Origin: Pseudaminobacter soli (ex Li et al. 2025)
GTDB taxonomy: Bacteria; Pseudomonadota; Alphaproteobacteria; Rhizobiales; Rhizobiaceae
DNA length: 64,000 bases
Assembly: GCF_029892515.1 (NCBI RefSeq)
Contig: NZ_JARXVF010000001.1
Location: 310,001-374,000, forward strand
Reading direction: 5' to 3'
The notes under the pieces were generated by a model, which was not told the origin of the DNA, ran no database searches, and was given only the letters and a program-made list of their open reading frames with translations. Positions 18,576-28,154 of the stretch are shown here, in pieces. Position numbers and translations under genes: made by a program. Numbering within the stretch: position 1 is the first letter of the stretch; the number at the start of each line of letters is the position of its first letter.

Positions 18576-19039
18576 CGGCGCCTGTAGCGGCCGGCATCGC
18601 CATCGTGCCCTTCGGTTACTGTTTTCAAAATGAGCGGCCAGGACACCTACGTGTCCACGGCACCAACCAGCCGGACAGCAGCTCGCAGCCGGCCTCTCGA
18701 AGTGCGGTCTTCTGGAGTGTTGGGCTCTGCTCTGCAGTCGATACAGCAAATAGTGCCTTTGCCATGCAACCAAAAGGGGTGTATATCGCTTGAATAGACA
18801 CGCAGTGATTGCGCGGGCAGTTATTAGCAATCCGGCTTATCGAATCCTGCCCGTCTAGAATGAATGAATTATTGCGACAAGTGGAAGAATGCAGAAGCGA
18901 TCCCGCGCCTAAGCCAAATGAAATTCCCACATTCATCAAATACTTTTAATGTTTCATTCGAATAGAAGAGCCTTTCGCTACCCTGAAGTACCAAAGGTAC
19001 TCGGTTCATACATTGTACTTTTGCAAGGAGTGCGATGGC
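18576..19039. other. AT-richer intergenic region before the molybdenum hydroxylase operon
   Basis: About 460 bases, visibly poorer in GC than the flanking genes, especially 18760-19030. No supported gene is seen; a minus-strand frame at 18625-18939 has no recognisable feature. The base shift suggests regulatory or recently acquired DNA. Confidence 0.5.
18987..19001. promoter_or_regulatory. Inverted repeat upstream of the exported oxidase operon
   Basis: AGTACC (18987-18992) and GGTACT (18996-19001) form a perfect dyad around AAA, ending 38 bases before the ATG at 19040. It could be an operator or a leader hairpin. Confidence 0.4.
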
Positions 19040-21812
19040 ATGCATCTCTCGCGGCGTGAGTTTGTGACCTGGGTCGGGGCCAGCGGGATCATGCTGGCCA
19101 TGACCCGCCTGCCCTCAGCGCAGGCGGGTCGGTTCGACGAGACACAGACACTTCCCGGTACCGCAGGTCCCCGTCCCGCGCATGGCTCGACAAGGCGGAT
19201 CGACGCCGTCGCCAAGGTCACCGGGGCCAAGCTCTATGCATCCGACTTCCGCGCAGCGGACATGGATGGATGGCCGCCCACCACTGCCCATGCCCTTCTC
19301 ATACGCGCCACAGACGCCGCCCACGTTTTCGCAGGCCTCGATCTTTCAGCGCTCGACGCCGGCGCGCAGCCTACCAAGATAGTGACGGCGGAAGACCTCG
19401 CGCGAGCCGGAACCCGCGTGCCCCCCTTCTATGCGGGCGACTTCCTCTGCCCCGTGGGGAAAACGCCGCTCTATCTGGGCCAGCCCGTGGCGCTGCTCCT
19501 TTTCGAGACCTTTGATGCTTACGACCGCGCCCGTGTCCTGCTACGCCAGACGAGCCCGATCAAGCTTGGCGCCGAGACCGGGCCTTTGGCGCAGCCCAAT
19601 TACGCCGCGCTTCGCTTCACCCGCGTCGCGGGCGATGCGCCGGGCGCGCCGGATGTCTATTCCCCGCTCATGGAAGGCTGGATCAGCCCTGGCTTCCTAG
19701 AGGCGGGCGGGCGGCCCGTCTGGCGACCCTTACCCACCCCCGAAGGTGGCCAGTACAAGAAAGGCGCCACCTATGGTGAGGAAATTCGTGCCTTCATTAC
19801 CGCTAAGGACCCGGGCACGCTGGTGCTCGACCGCAGCTTCCGCACCCAGTCCGTGGACCCCATGTTCCTGGAACCGGAATGCGGCCTCGCCTGGTACGAT
19901 CCCAAGGCGAAGGCACTCCAGCTCGTGATCGGCGTGCAGTCGCCCCTCGGGGCCAGCGAGGCACTCGGCCACCTGCTCGGAGAGGCGGCGCCCGCGTTGC
20001 GGCCGGAGCGCATCGAGACCCACTTCGCCCATCTGGGCGGCGGGTTCGGCGGGCGCGACCACACCCCTTTCCCGCTTTACGTGGCGCTGGCGGCAATGTT
20101 CCTGCCGGGCCGGCCGATCCGGCTTGCCCATGACCGTTTCCAGCAGTTCCAAGGTGGCATCAAGCGCCATGCCTTCGAGATGCGCTCACAGGTGGCCTTT
20201 GACCGTGCCACGGGGCGGATGCGTGCCTTCGCCGCCGACCACATCCTCGACGGCGGCGGGCTCGCCAACTACTCGGCCAGCGTGGCGGCGGTCTCCGCCA
20301 CCTCGGCAATTGGCATTTACGACATTCCGAAAGTGGACGTGACGACGCTGGCCGAACACTCGCGCGGCGTGACGGCGGGCTCCATGCGGGGCTACGGCGT
20401 CCTCCAGACCACGGCCGCTTTGGAGACGCTGGTGGACGAGGCGGCCGAGGCCATCGGCCTGGATCCGATCACGCTGCGACGGCGCAACCTTTTGAAGGCC
20501 GGCGGCCTCACCATGACCGGCAACCCTTGGACCGTGTCGGTGCGCACGCCGGAGATCCTCGACAAGCTCGAAGACCACGCCCTCTGGCGCGACCGCGCGC
20601 AGGCGCAAAAGGCAGCTTCCGCCGGCACGCTGGTCGGCACCGGCCTTGCGGTGTGCGCCAAAGACTATGGTACCGGTGCCGACTGCGCCCTCGGCCGGGT
20701 GGAGGTGGATCCCACAGGGCGCATTCGGATCTTCCGCGACGCGGTGGAGATGGGCAACGGCATCGGCACTGCGGTGGCTAATCGCGTGGCGCAGTTCCTC
20801 GGGCGGATGGCCGACGAGGTGTCCGTTGCCCGCATCGATGCTTTCGAGGCTCTGGGCCTCGTCACATCGGGCGATCCGTATGCGATCACACAGGAAGAGC
20901 AGGACACGGCGTCCCGCAACCCCCGCTGGGTGCCGGCCGTCAGCTCGCCCACCAGCGCGTCCATCGGCGCTCATGTCGGAACCCAGGCGGCAGCCGAGGC
21001 GGCGCGTATCATCCTGCGCTTCGGCATGTGGCCGGCGGCACTCGCCCTGTGGGGCATCGACCAGAACGATCCGCGCCACTTTCTCTGGGATGAGGCCTTC
21101 TGGCAGGACGGGATGCTCATCCTGTCCGGTTTGCCGCCCCTTGCCCAGGAGGAGGTGGCCGCCAAGGCCCATGCCATGGGCGCTCTCACGGGCGCCATGG
21201 CCCACGCCTTCTCGCGATGGGCCTGGGCGCAGGCAGCCTTCCCCCTGGATGGCCTCGAATGGGCCGCCGACATCGACGCGCTCGCGGTGCGCCGCGGCGA
21301 AAGGCCCTTCAAGGTGCTCGATCGCAGCTTCATTGCGTTCCCGCCGGCCACCTACAACCGCATCGGCACGTCCTTCACGTCAAGTTGCGGCACGCTCGTG
21401 CGGGTCGAGGTCGACAAGGCAAGCGGTGCGGTGCGCGTTACGCGGGCCTACAGCGTGCTGGAGTGTGGGCAGGTGCTATCCCCTCACGTGGTGCTCGGCC
21501 AGACTCAGGGGGGCTTTGCCCATGGGTGTCGGCTACGCGCTTCTGGAGAACTTGCCGCCATTCGAGGACGGTCCGGGCAACGGGCGTTGGAACCTCGGCG
21601 ACTATGTGGTCGCGCGCGCCTCCGATCTGCCGATCCACGCCTTGGAGGTTGAGGTGTTACCGCCCGTTGCGCCCAATGAGCCGCCCAAGGGCATGGCCGA
21701 AGTGGTCATGATCCCGGTGGTGCCGGCCATTCTCAACGCCATCTACGACGCCATCGGCCATCGCTTCCAGGCCTTGCCGGTCACGCCAGACGACGTCCGG
21801 CGTGTTTTGTGA
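19040..21812 (+). CDS. Tat-exported molybdenum hydroxylase large subunit, frameshifted
   Basis: Xanthine dehydrogenase/aldehyde oxidase-type molybdopterin subunit of about 920 residues. ATG 19040 follows AAGGAG; residues 2-30 form a twin-arginine signal (HLSRREFVTWVGASG), so the folded enzyme is exported. Cofactor motifs include HLGGGFGGRDH, SMRGYGVLQTTAALE and VEMGNGIGTAVANRVAQ. Near 21513 the frame is broken: the original frame ends at 21652 with nonsense, while the next frame continues the family sequence (MGVGYALLENLPPFEDG to MAEVVMIPVV) to a stop at 21812. Removing one G from the run of six at 21508-21513 restores one protein. The lost part holds a late cofactor-binding segment, so as written the gene should be inactive. 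The [2Fe-2S] subunit follows directly. Confidence 0.8.
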
Positions 21813-21825
21813 AGGGAGACTTGCT

Positions 21826-22341
21826 TTGCCCGCTATCTCGCTTTCCATCAACGGCCGCGCTTATGGCCCCATCGAGGTGCGCGAGGACCTCACCATGAAC
21901 GACTTCCTTCGGGAGGTGTTGGGCATGACGGGAACGAAGTTTGGCTGCGGCGCCGCCCAATGTTTGAGCTGCGCGGTCATCGTCGATCACGCGGACGGCA
22001 CGAGTTCCACCATGCCCACCTGCATCGTGGCGGCGACCGAGTTCGACAAGCTCAAGGTCCGCACGGTGGAGGGTCACGCCAAGAACGGCGAGCTGACGCC
22101 GCTGCAAAAGAGCTTCGTCGCCCATTTCGCTTTCCAGTGCGGCTATTGCACCCCCGGCTTCCTCAATGAGGCCCAGGTGCTGCTGGAGCGCCTCGAAAAG
22201 ACACCGATCGCGCGCGCGGAACTCGAAGCCACCATCGTCGAGGCCCTCGACGGCCATCTGTGCCGCTGCTCGGGTTATGTGAAGTACCATCAGGCCGTGC
22301 GCGATGTCGTGCTCGCCGACGCCCACCGCTTCCTGACCTGA
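21826..22341 (+). CDS. [2Fe-2S] subunit of the exported molybdenum hydroxylase
   Basis: 171 residues from TTG 21826, preceded by GGGAG at 21814-21818. Two [2Fe-2S] sites are visible: the plant-ferredoxin type FGCGAAQCLSC with a later MPTC cysteine, and the helical type CGYCTPG...CRCSG. It passes electrons from the molybdenum centre to the next carrier. It has no export signal and probably travels with the Tat-tagged large subunit. There is no FAD subunit in the operon; the next gene is a cytochrome c, which fits electron delivery to the respiratory chain, as in isoquinoline or membrane aldehyde dehydrogenases. Confidence 0.92.
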   Translation: MPAISLSINGRAYGPIEVREDLTMNDFLREVLGMTGTKFGCGAAQCLSCAVIVDHADGTSSTMPTCIVAATEFDKLKVRTVEGHAKNGELTPLQKSFVAHFAFQCGYCTPGFLNEAQVLLERLEKTPIARAELEATIVEALDGHLCRCSGYVKYHQAVRDVVLADAHRFLT

Positions 22342-22354
22342 CGGGGAGCCAGCA

Positions 22355-22966
22355 ATGTCGATCGACATGCGTCTCATGATGATCCTCGCTGCGGCGGCCA
22401 GCATGCTCGCTCCTGCGGTGTGCTTTGCCCTCTCAACCCTCGGCGGCACGCTTGCGGCACCGGAGACCTTTGCGTCCATGACCGACCCGGCCGAGCGCTC
22501 GGCCGCCTACTTCACCGAGCTCGGCAAGGTCCTTACCAATCCGCGCTGCACCGATTGCCATCCCGCCTCCGATCGGCCGAGGCAAGGGGATGCGGCGCGT
22601 CCACATCAGCCACCCGTCTTCCGGGGGCCGGACGGCTTTGGGCTCGCGAGCCTGCGGTGCTCCAACTGCCACCGCGGTGCCAATTTCGAACCTGCAGGTG
22701 TGCCGGGACATCCTGCCTGGCATCTCGCGCCTGCCGAGATGAGTTGGGAAGGCAAGACGCCGAGCGAAATCTGCGCCCAGATCAAGGATCCCACGCGCAA
22801 TGGTGGGCGCTCGCTCGACGATCTCGTCCAGCATATCGGCGAGGACACGCTGGTCGGCTGGGCCTGGCACCCGGGCGGAGGTCGTTCGCCGGCGCCCGGA
22901 ACGCAACAAGCGGCGAAGGCTCTGCTCCAGGCCTGGATTGAGACCGGGGCCGCCTGCCCTAACTGA
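22355..22966 (+). CDS. Exported diheme cytochrome c-like protein
   Basis: 203 residues with an N-terminal signal peptide (hydrophobic residues about 6-26). Two haem-attachment CxxCH sites occur, CTDCH (about residue 70) and CSNCH (about residue 104), so two c-type haems are expected in the periplasm. Histidines and methionines between and after them could be sixth ligands. It starts 13 bases after the [2Fe-2S] subunit and presumably takes electrons from it. The sequence is not one of the standard single-domain class I cytochromes I know. Confidence 0.8.
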   Translation: MSIDMRLMMILAAAASMLAPAVCFALSTLGGTLAAPETFASMTDPAERSAAYFTELGKVLTNPRCTDCHPASDRPRQGDAARPHQPPVFRGPDGFGLASLRCSNCHRGANFEPAGVPGHPAWHLAPAEMSWEGKTPSEICAQIKDPTRNGGRSLDDLVQHIGEDTLVGWAWHPGGGRSPAPGTQQAAKALLQAWIETGAACPN

Positions 22967-22986
22967 TCGCAACAAAGGAGAAAGCG

Positions 22987-24084
22987 ATGAGACGTGCGTC
23001 TGTCGGTCTCGCTGCGGCTGCGGCGATCGCTGCGTCGATTTTGTCCGGTGCCACGGCGGCCGAATTGCCGGGCTATCTGAACCCCATTTCCGGGCCGCCG
23101 CAATCGCCGTCTGCGCAGGACCTTGCTACCCGAAACGTCCTCCAGCTCAACACCACCATGTTCTCGCTCTACGATAATGCGGGGGTGGCCTTCCGCCAGA
23201 ACATTCTCGGAAAGCACCCGGTCATCCTCGCACTGTTTTCGGGCGCGGGTGGGCGCATGCTGCTCTACCGGCCCGGCCAGCCGCCACTTGAGGCGCCTTC
23301 CGTTCCCAAGGTCTATCAGGTGATGAAGTCGCTCGGACACAGCACCATGGCCATATCGGAGGTGGTTCTGCCCTACGTGGACAATCCGGGCGACAAGTCC
23401 TGGGTCGCCCCCATGCGCGCCTATCTGACGGAGATGAAGAGTGCCCTGGACGGGATCGGCTCGGCGGAAATGCCTGATGAATGGCGGCCGAACTCGCGCG
23501 CCATACTAGAGAACAACGTCGCCTTCATGGAGGATACCCTCGCCAAGGGCGTGATCAGCCTCGATGCGGTCCAGGCGTTCGCCAAGAAGCAGGCGCCCGT
23601 TGTGCGCCACGCGATCTCCTGGGCGGCGGAGACCCAGGTGAAGCACTGGATGAGCGTGCTCGACGGCTGGAAGCAGGAGTTGGGCGGCAGTTTCGATCAG
23701 GCCTACGGGGCCAGCAACACGATCTATGTGGCGCGCCAGAACAACGTATTGTTCAGCGTGCTTGCGCAATATTTCGGCCCGGAAGCGATCAATGACCGGC
23801 TGGTGCTCATCGAGACCATCTCGTTCACCACCACGCCCGATGACATGCTCACGTCCCTGGTTCGCATCATCTCCGACCGCTCGGTCGGGGGACTGTTCTT
23901 CAACAACTACCATCTGATGGACTACGAGTTGATGGGTGGCGATGCTCGCAAGACCATCATCTCGGAAATGAAAGCGCGCGGAAAGGATCCGTTCCTGCCG
24001 CCTCAGGTGCCGTTCGGCTCAAATCAGTGGCCGGGGCTCATCTCTGGCGGGTCCGGTGCCGCGTCTCTCGACGACCTTCATTGA
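22987..24084 (+). CDS. Secreted protein of unknown function in the oxidase operon
   Basis: 365 residues; a clear signal peptide (RRASVGLAAAAAIAASILSG, cleavage after ATAA near residue 25) and AAAGGAG just upstream of the ATG. I do not recognise the family. The mature protein is soluble, mixed helical, without cysteines, haem sites or obvious catalytic motif; DNPGDKSWVAPMRAYL and FFNNYHLMDYELMGGDARK are distinctive segments that could help a search. It lies between the cytochrome and a secreted hydrolase, with short gaps, so it should work with them in the periplasm, perhaps as a binding or accessory protein. Confidence 0.75.
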   Translation: MRRASVGLAAAAAIAASILSGATAAELPGYLNPISGPPQSPSAQDLATRNVLQLNTTMFSLYDNAGVAFRQNILGKHPVILALFSGAGGRMLLYRPGQPPLEAPSVPKVYQVMKSLGHSTMAISEVVLPYVDNPGDKSWVAPMRAYLTEMKSALDGIGSAEMPDEWRPNSRAILENNVAFMEDTLAKGVISLDAVQAFAKKQAPVVRHAISWAAETQVKHWMSVLDGWKQELGGSFDQAYGASNTIYVARQNNVLFSVLAQYFGPEAINDRLVLIETISFTTTPDDMLTSLVRIISDRSVGGLFFNNYHLMDYELMGGDARKTIISEMKARGKDPFLPPQVPFGSNQWPGLISGGSGAASLDDLH

Positions 24085-24145
24085 GCGGCGATCCCCGGAC
24101 GCAGCAAGCCTGCGCCCGGGGGCCTCGCAAGCACGTAGGTTGGAC

Positions 24146-25096
24146 ATGCGTAAGCCGAGTTTCGCTTTTCTCCTTGCCGTCATCCTCGCGCTCGCCCCTG
24201 CGGCGGCGCAGTCCGGCAAGGACTGGATCACCGGCCTGCCGCGGCAGGACATCCCTGTCGCATCGTGGCCGGGGGGCAAAAAAGTTGCCGTGGCCTTCGT
24301 CCTCTACGTCGAAACGTGGGGGCACGGACACGGGCCGAACTTCCGCCCCGATATGACCGGGCGTACGCCCGATCTCGTCGACGAGGGATTTCGACAGTAC
24401 GCGATCAATTTCGGCCTGCCACGCGCCGGCCGGCTGTTCAAGGAGATGGGCGTCCCGCTCAGCCTGGCGCTTAATGCCGAGTTCCCGCGGGCCCAGCCGG
24501 AAACGTGGAAAGCCCTTCGGACGCTCGTTCCCACGGCGCCGATCATCGCCCACGGGCTCAACAATTCCACCGATCTTCTGCCCCTGTCCGAAGGGCCCGC
24601 GGCACAGCGTGCCTATATCCGCAAGACGCTCGACATGATCGAGGCGAGCACCGGCGTTCGCAGCATCGGCTGGTCGAGCCCGAGCGTCTATCCCGATGGG
24701 GAGACCTTTCAGGCAAGTGCTGCGGAAGGCATCCGATACACCCTCGACGGCATGGATTCGGATGTGCTGTCGCAGCTCGACACAAAGCCGGCGCCGCTGG
24801 TGCTGGTGCCCTACCCGCCGAGCGTCGTGGACATGGGACAGTACCTCTCTCGCTTCAAGGAGGCGGACGATCTCGAGCGGCTGTGGACCGACTATGTGGG
24901 CGAACTTGCGCGCGAGGCTGCTGCCGACCCCAAGAGGCCAGCGACAGTGGTCGCCATTGGCATTCATCCCTTTGTCGTCGGCGCCCCTGCCGGGACTGCT
25001 GCACTGCGGCGCGTCCTGCAAAGCCTCAAAGGAAACGATCTTGTCTGGCTGACGGATGTCGAGGCGTTGTTGCGCGCCGCCGGCCAGTCCCTTTAG
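24146..25096 (+). CDS. Secreted polysaccharide deacetylase/allantoinase (PuuE)-like hydrolase
   Basis: 316 residues from ATG 24146, with a signal peptide (SFAFLLAVILALAPAAAQS). The mature part is a NodB/CE4-type barrel of the branch that holds puuE allantoinase and cyclic-imide-type deacetylases: KKVAVAFVLYVETW near the start, then SLALNAEFPRAQPETW, IIAHGLNNST, and GWSSPSVYPDGET. The classic NodB metal triad (D-H-H) is only partly visible: the first Asp is replaced in YVETW, while HGLNNS may supply one His and GIHPF another. A ring-opening amidohydrolase acting on the oxidised product of the hydroxylase is a reasonable inference; sugar deacetylation is less likely in this context. Confidence 0.78.
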   Translation: MRKPSFAFLLAVILALAPAAAQSGKDWITGLPRQDIPVASWPGGKKVAVAFVLYVETWGHGHGPNFRPDMTGRTPDLVDEGFRQYAINFGLPRAGRLFKEMGVPLSLALNAEFPRAQPETWKALRTLVPTAPIIAHGLNNSTDLLPLSEGPAAQRAYIRKTLDMIEASTGVRSIGWSSPSVYPDGETFQASAAEGIRYTLDGMDSDVLSQLDTKPAPLVLVPYPPSVVDMGQYLSRFKEADDLERLWTDYVGELAREAAADPKRPATVVAIGIHPFVVGAPAGTAALRRVLQSLKGNDLVWLTDVEALLRAAGQSL

Positions 25097-25294
25097 GTTC
25101 GGGTAACGCGCAAACTGCCTGCCGGGACGCTGAAAACCGTCAGCGCGCCTATTCAGGCGACACAAGCGTGCGGCAACAATTCAAGCAATGTGACAGCGCT
25201 GCCTAATGCGGCTTCCCAATCATGGCTTCTCTCACCACGTGCAAATACCGACAGTTGGCCACGCTGTTTTCCACATGGCTCAATTCTGTGGTAG

Positions 25295-25972
25295 ATGGCC
25301 GCCATGAATTCGCTATCAGACGTTTTTCCCGTCTATCATCCGCCGCTGGAGCCCTACGTCTCGATCCTCCATCGCGACGCAGACATTCTCGTGCTCGACA
25401 AGCCGAGCGGTCTTCTTTCTGTGCCCGGACGACACCCGGCGCTCGCGGACAGCCTGGCGACGCGTGTTCAGGAAAAATTTCCCAAAGCCCTCATCATTCA
25501 TCGACTGGACAAGGACACGTCGGGCCTGGTGCTGATGTCGCTCAACCGCAAGGCTCATGCCGCGGTTGCGGCCCAATTCGAGGCGCGCACGACCACGAAG
25601 TCCTATGTGGCAGAGGTCTGGGGTCGGGTCCAGGATGAGGAAGGACTGGTCGACCTGCCTTTGGCGATCGACCCGGACAACAAACCCAGGCATCGCGTCG
25701 ACCATGAGCACGGCAAGCCCGCGCAGACGCGCTGGCGCGTTCTCGGATACGGCGAGAACACCACGCGCCTGCGCCTTTTCCCGTTGACCGGACGCACACA
25801 CCAGTTGCGCGTGCACATGAAGGCGTTGGGTCACGTGATCCTGGGCGACGAGTTCTATGCGGAAGGCGCGGCCCTGGCAGCCGCAGACCGCCTGCTTCTC
25901 CACGCCGAAGAACTGAGCTTTCGTCATCCCTGTGGCGAGGCCGTCACCTTCACCGCCCCCGTGCCCTTCTGA
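25295..25972 (+). CDS. RluA-family pseudouridine synthase
   Basis: 225 residues (ATG 25295 or 25304). The catalytic motif is HRLDKDTSGLVLMS with Asp as nucleophile, followed by KSYVAEVWG and the late motif LTGRTHQLRVHMKALG. There is no S4 domain. The length and the start (PYVSILHRDADILVLDKPSGLLSVPG, read in two parts) match RluA, which modifies U746 of 23S rRNA and U32 of several tRNAs, more than RluC/RluD. The RsmJ-like gene follows after eight bases, so the two RNA-modifying enzymes are one transcription unit. Confidence 0.88.
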   Translation: MAAMNSLSDVFPVYHPPLEPYVSILHRDADILVLDKPSGLLSVPGRHPALADSLATRVQEKFPKALIIHRLDKDTSGLVLMSLNRKAHAAVAAQFEARTTTKSYVAEVWGRVQDEEGLVDLPLAIDPDNKPRHRVDHEHGKPAQTRWRVLGYGENTTRLRLFPLTGRTHQLRVHMKALGHVILGDEFYAEGAALAAADRLLLHAEELSFRHPCGEAVTFTAPVPF

Positions 25973-25980
25973 GAGCGACG

Positions 25981-26607
25981 ATGGCGCAGAACGTCGACAC
26001 AACATCCCTGATCGTCGATTTCGTCGGCGGCGCGACCGGTCATCGTTTTCGCTCTGGCGAGGGGCGTGGGCAGGCTTTGGCGAAAGCCGCAGGGCTTGCG
26101 CCCGGCATCACGCCGGAAATTGTGGACGCCACGGCGGGCCTCGGCCGTGACGCGTTTTTTCTGGCGTCGCTTGGTGCGCGAGTCACCCTGGTCGAGCGCT
26201 CCAAGACGATGCATGACCTCCTTGCCGAAGGGCTCGATCGCGCCCGGGCGCAGGGAGGGCAGTATGCCGAAACGGTTGCGCGGATGACGCTGATCCACGG
26301 CGACTCATGCGCCCTGCTGCCACAACTGAACCCGCAGGTGGTCTTGGTCGATCCGATGCACCCGCCACGTGGCAACACCGCCCTGGTGAAGAAGGAAATG
26401 CGGCTGATCCGCGAAATCGTCGGCACCGATCCCGACGCCTTGCAACTCATGCAGGTCGCCTTGGAAACTGCGCGCAACCGAGTGGTGCTCAAGTGGCCCC
26501 TGCGTGCGGAGCCGATGCCAGAACTACCCAAACCCTCCCATCAGATCTTGGGAAAGAGCACCCGTTACGACGTCTTCGTGAAAGCCAAGATCGCGAAAAC
26601 AACCTGA
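25981..26607 (+). CDS. rsmJ: 16S rRNA (guanine-1516-N2)-methyltransferase RsmJ-like
   Basis: 208 residues. The SAM-binding loop VDATAGLGRDAFFLASLG and following VTLVERSKTMHDLL are hallmarks of RsmJ (YhiQ), as are VVLVDPMHPPRGNTALVKKEMR and the tail GKSTRYDVFV. The product would methylate G1516 of 16S rRNA with SAM. RsmJ was characterised in E. coli and is best known in gammaproteobacteria, so its presence here is worth noting. It is cotranscribed with an RluA-type gene. Confidence 0.88.
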   Translation: MAQNVDTTSLIVDFVGGATGHRFRSGEGRGQALAKAAGLAPGITPEIVDATAGLGRDAFFLASLGARVTLVERSKTMHDLLAEGLDRARAQGGQYAETVARMTLIHGDSCALLPQLNPQVVLVDPMHPPRGNTALVKKEMRLIREIVGTDPDALQLMQVALETARNRVVLKWPLRAEPMPELPKPSHQILGKSTRYDVFVKAKIAKTT

Positions 26608-26798
26608 TCGGTTCAGGATGCCCGGCACTGAAGTGCGCAGTCGCCTCAACCAGATCTCGTCCCGCGTGTCCTCTGAGAAGCCAGGCAAGAGCACTCTTTT
26701 TTCTCACCAGCCGACCAACCCTCGTTGGCTGCCTTCAAGCCAGTCCGTGAGAGATTAAAGAAACCGCAGAGCTTAGATTCGTAGCGCTGTCTCACCGA

Positions 26799-27830
26799 TC
26801 ACTGGGGCGTGCCCCAGTAGTAGAGGGCCGCCGAGGAGGCCGCGCCGCCCAGCACGCAGGGCAGGCCAAGGGCGACCTGGCCGGTGGCCGCGGCGGCGAC
26901 GCAGCCGAGGGAGATCACGCCCTGCCCGAGCTTGCCCCACCAAACGGTGTCGCGCTTGGAGCCAGGGCCCATGCGCTTGAGATCCTCGAGCCGGCCAAGC
27001 GCAATCTTTCTCAGGGGCGAAACTTCGGCGGTCTCCGCTGCTTCAATCGCCTCGCCGAGTTGTTTTGACGTCTTCTTGTCGGTCTGCTGCGCCTGCAGCG
27101 TCTTGAGTTGGCCGAGCAGCTTGGTGTCGCGCGATGCGTTCATCGCAATCGTGTACTTCGCCATGCTGCCGATCGTCAGCCTTTCGACGCTGTCGCGTTC
27201 TTCCGCCCAGGGCAGCATCTTGATCATGCGCTCGAGCGGCTGGGGGCTGCGCGAGGCGAAATAGTAGCCCCAATACATGTCGAGCGTCTCGGGACGCTCG
27301 GCGAGCGGGATTTCCTTCTCGTCCGTGTCCTTCTTGGCGAACCACTTGGTCGGATTGGCACGGTCTTTCCACGTGGTCTTCACCTCTTCCACGGGAGTGT
27401 CCGGGGTCGGCAGCTTGCCATCGAGATAGCGTTGCACCATCAGCTTGCGGGTCGGCATCTGCGGACCATAGCGGGTCATAAGCCCACGCCAGTCGGGATG
27501 GCCGGAATAGGCGATGGCGCGAACAATCGCCCAATGGTCGACGGGGCGCAGGACGAGCAGCTTCTTGATGGTGTTGTCGGCCTTATCCGGCTTGGAGCCG
27601 ATCATCCCGGCCATGAAACCGACATACATGCCAGACCCTTCCGGATCGCTCAGGGCGCCGACGTCGCTGGCCATCTTCATGACCGACGGGGCGCGGGCAA
27701 GATCGCGGTTGGGATCGTAGGTGTTCATCCAGACGAGCACGCCCTCCTTGCTATGTTGGATCGGCGCCGCGGCCAGGGCCAGGCTTGAGGCCAGCAGCAT
27801 GGCGATGAGTGCAACACAAAGAGCTCGCAT
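26799..27830 (-). CDS. Secreted or membrane-tethered protein of unknown function
   Basis: 343 residues from ATG 27830; the frame extends 56 codons upstream but that part is basic, odd in composition and lacks a ribosome site, whereas MRALCVALIAMLLASSLALAAA is a textbook signal peptide. The mature region is helical and charged (DTDEKEIPLAERPETLDMYWGYYFASRS is one distinctive part, read in two halves). The C terminus (about residues 310-340) is a Gly/Ala-rich hydrophobic stretch (LGCVAAAATGQVALGLPC) that may be a membrane helix. No family is recognised. It lies divergent from the isoquinoline-oxidoreductase-like operon. Confidence 0.72.
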   Translation of the reverse strand: MRALCVALIAMLLASSLALAAAPIQHSKEGVLVWMNTYDPNRDLARAPSVMKMASDVGALSDPEGSGMYVGFMAGMIGSKPDKADNTIKKLLVLRPVDHWAIVRAIAYSGHPDWRGLMTRYGPQMPTRKLMVQRYLDGKLPTPDTPVEEVKTTWKDRANPTKWFAKKDTDEKEIPLAERPETLDMYWGYYFASRSPQPLERMIKMLPWAEERDSVERLTIGSMAKYTIAMNASRDTKLLGQLKTLQAQQTDKKTSKQLGEAIEAAETAEVSPLRKIALGRLEDLKRMGPGSKRDTVWWGKLGQGVISLGCVAAAATGQVALGLPCVLGGAASSAALYYWGTPQ

Positions 27831-28154
27831 ATCCCAGATCGCGCATCCCCTGCGCGTCCCACTTTTTGATTGTCGTAGAGGGTCCAACTGGAATTCATCA
27901 GGCGCGTGGGACCGTTTCAGGACGCGCTTGCGACCATTTTGGGGCGAAAACGCCGAGAAAGCGGCGGGTTTCGGCCTGCGGCCATGATTGCCCCGCATTG
28001 ATCTCTTTGGTCGGTCGGTCCTCCCGCACGTGACTTGCCGAGCATTCGCGCCGGACAGGAAAAGCGGCTTTCGTGGCGTTTACCGCCCGCTGCAACGCCC
28101 TACCTTTGTTTCTCGGGCCCTAACCGGGGGATGACGAACCGAAGGGAGCCGACC
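27831..28154. other. Divergent promoter region
   Basis: About 325 bases between the secreted unknown gene (minus) and the [2Fe-2S] gene (plus). Open frames here are upstream extensions without ribosome sites. A purine-rich GAAGGGAG at 28141-28148 is the ribosome site for the next gene. No clear dyad was found. Confidence 0.4.
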
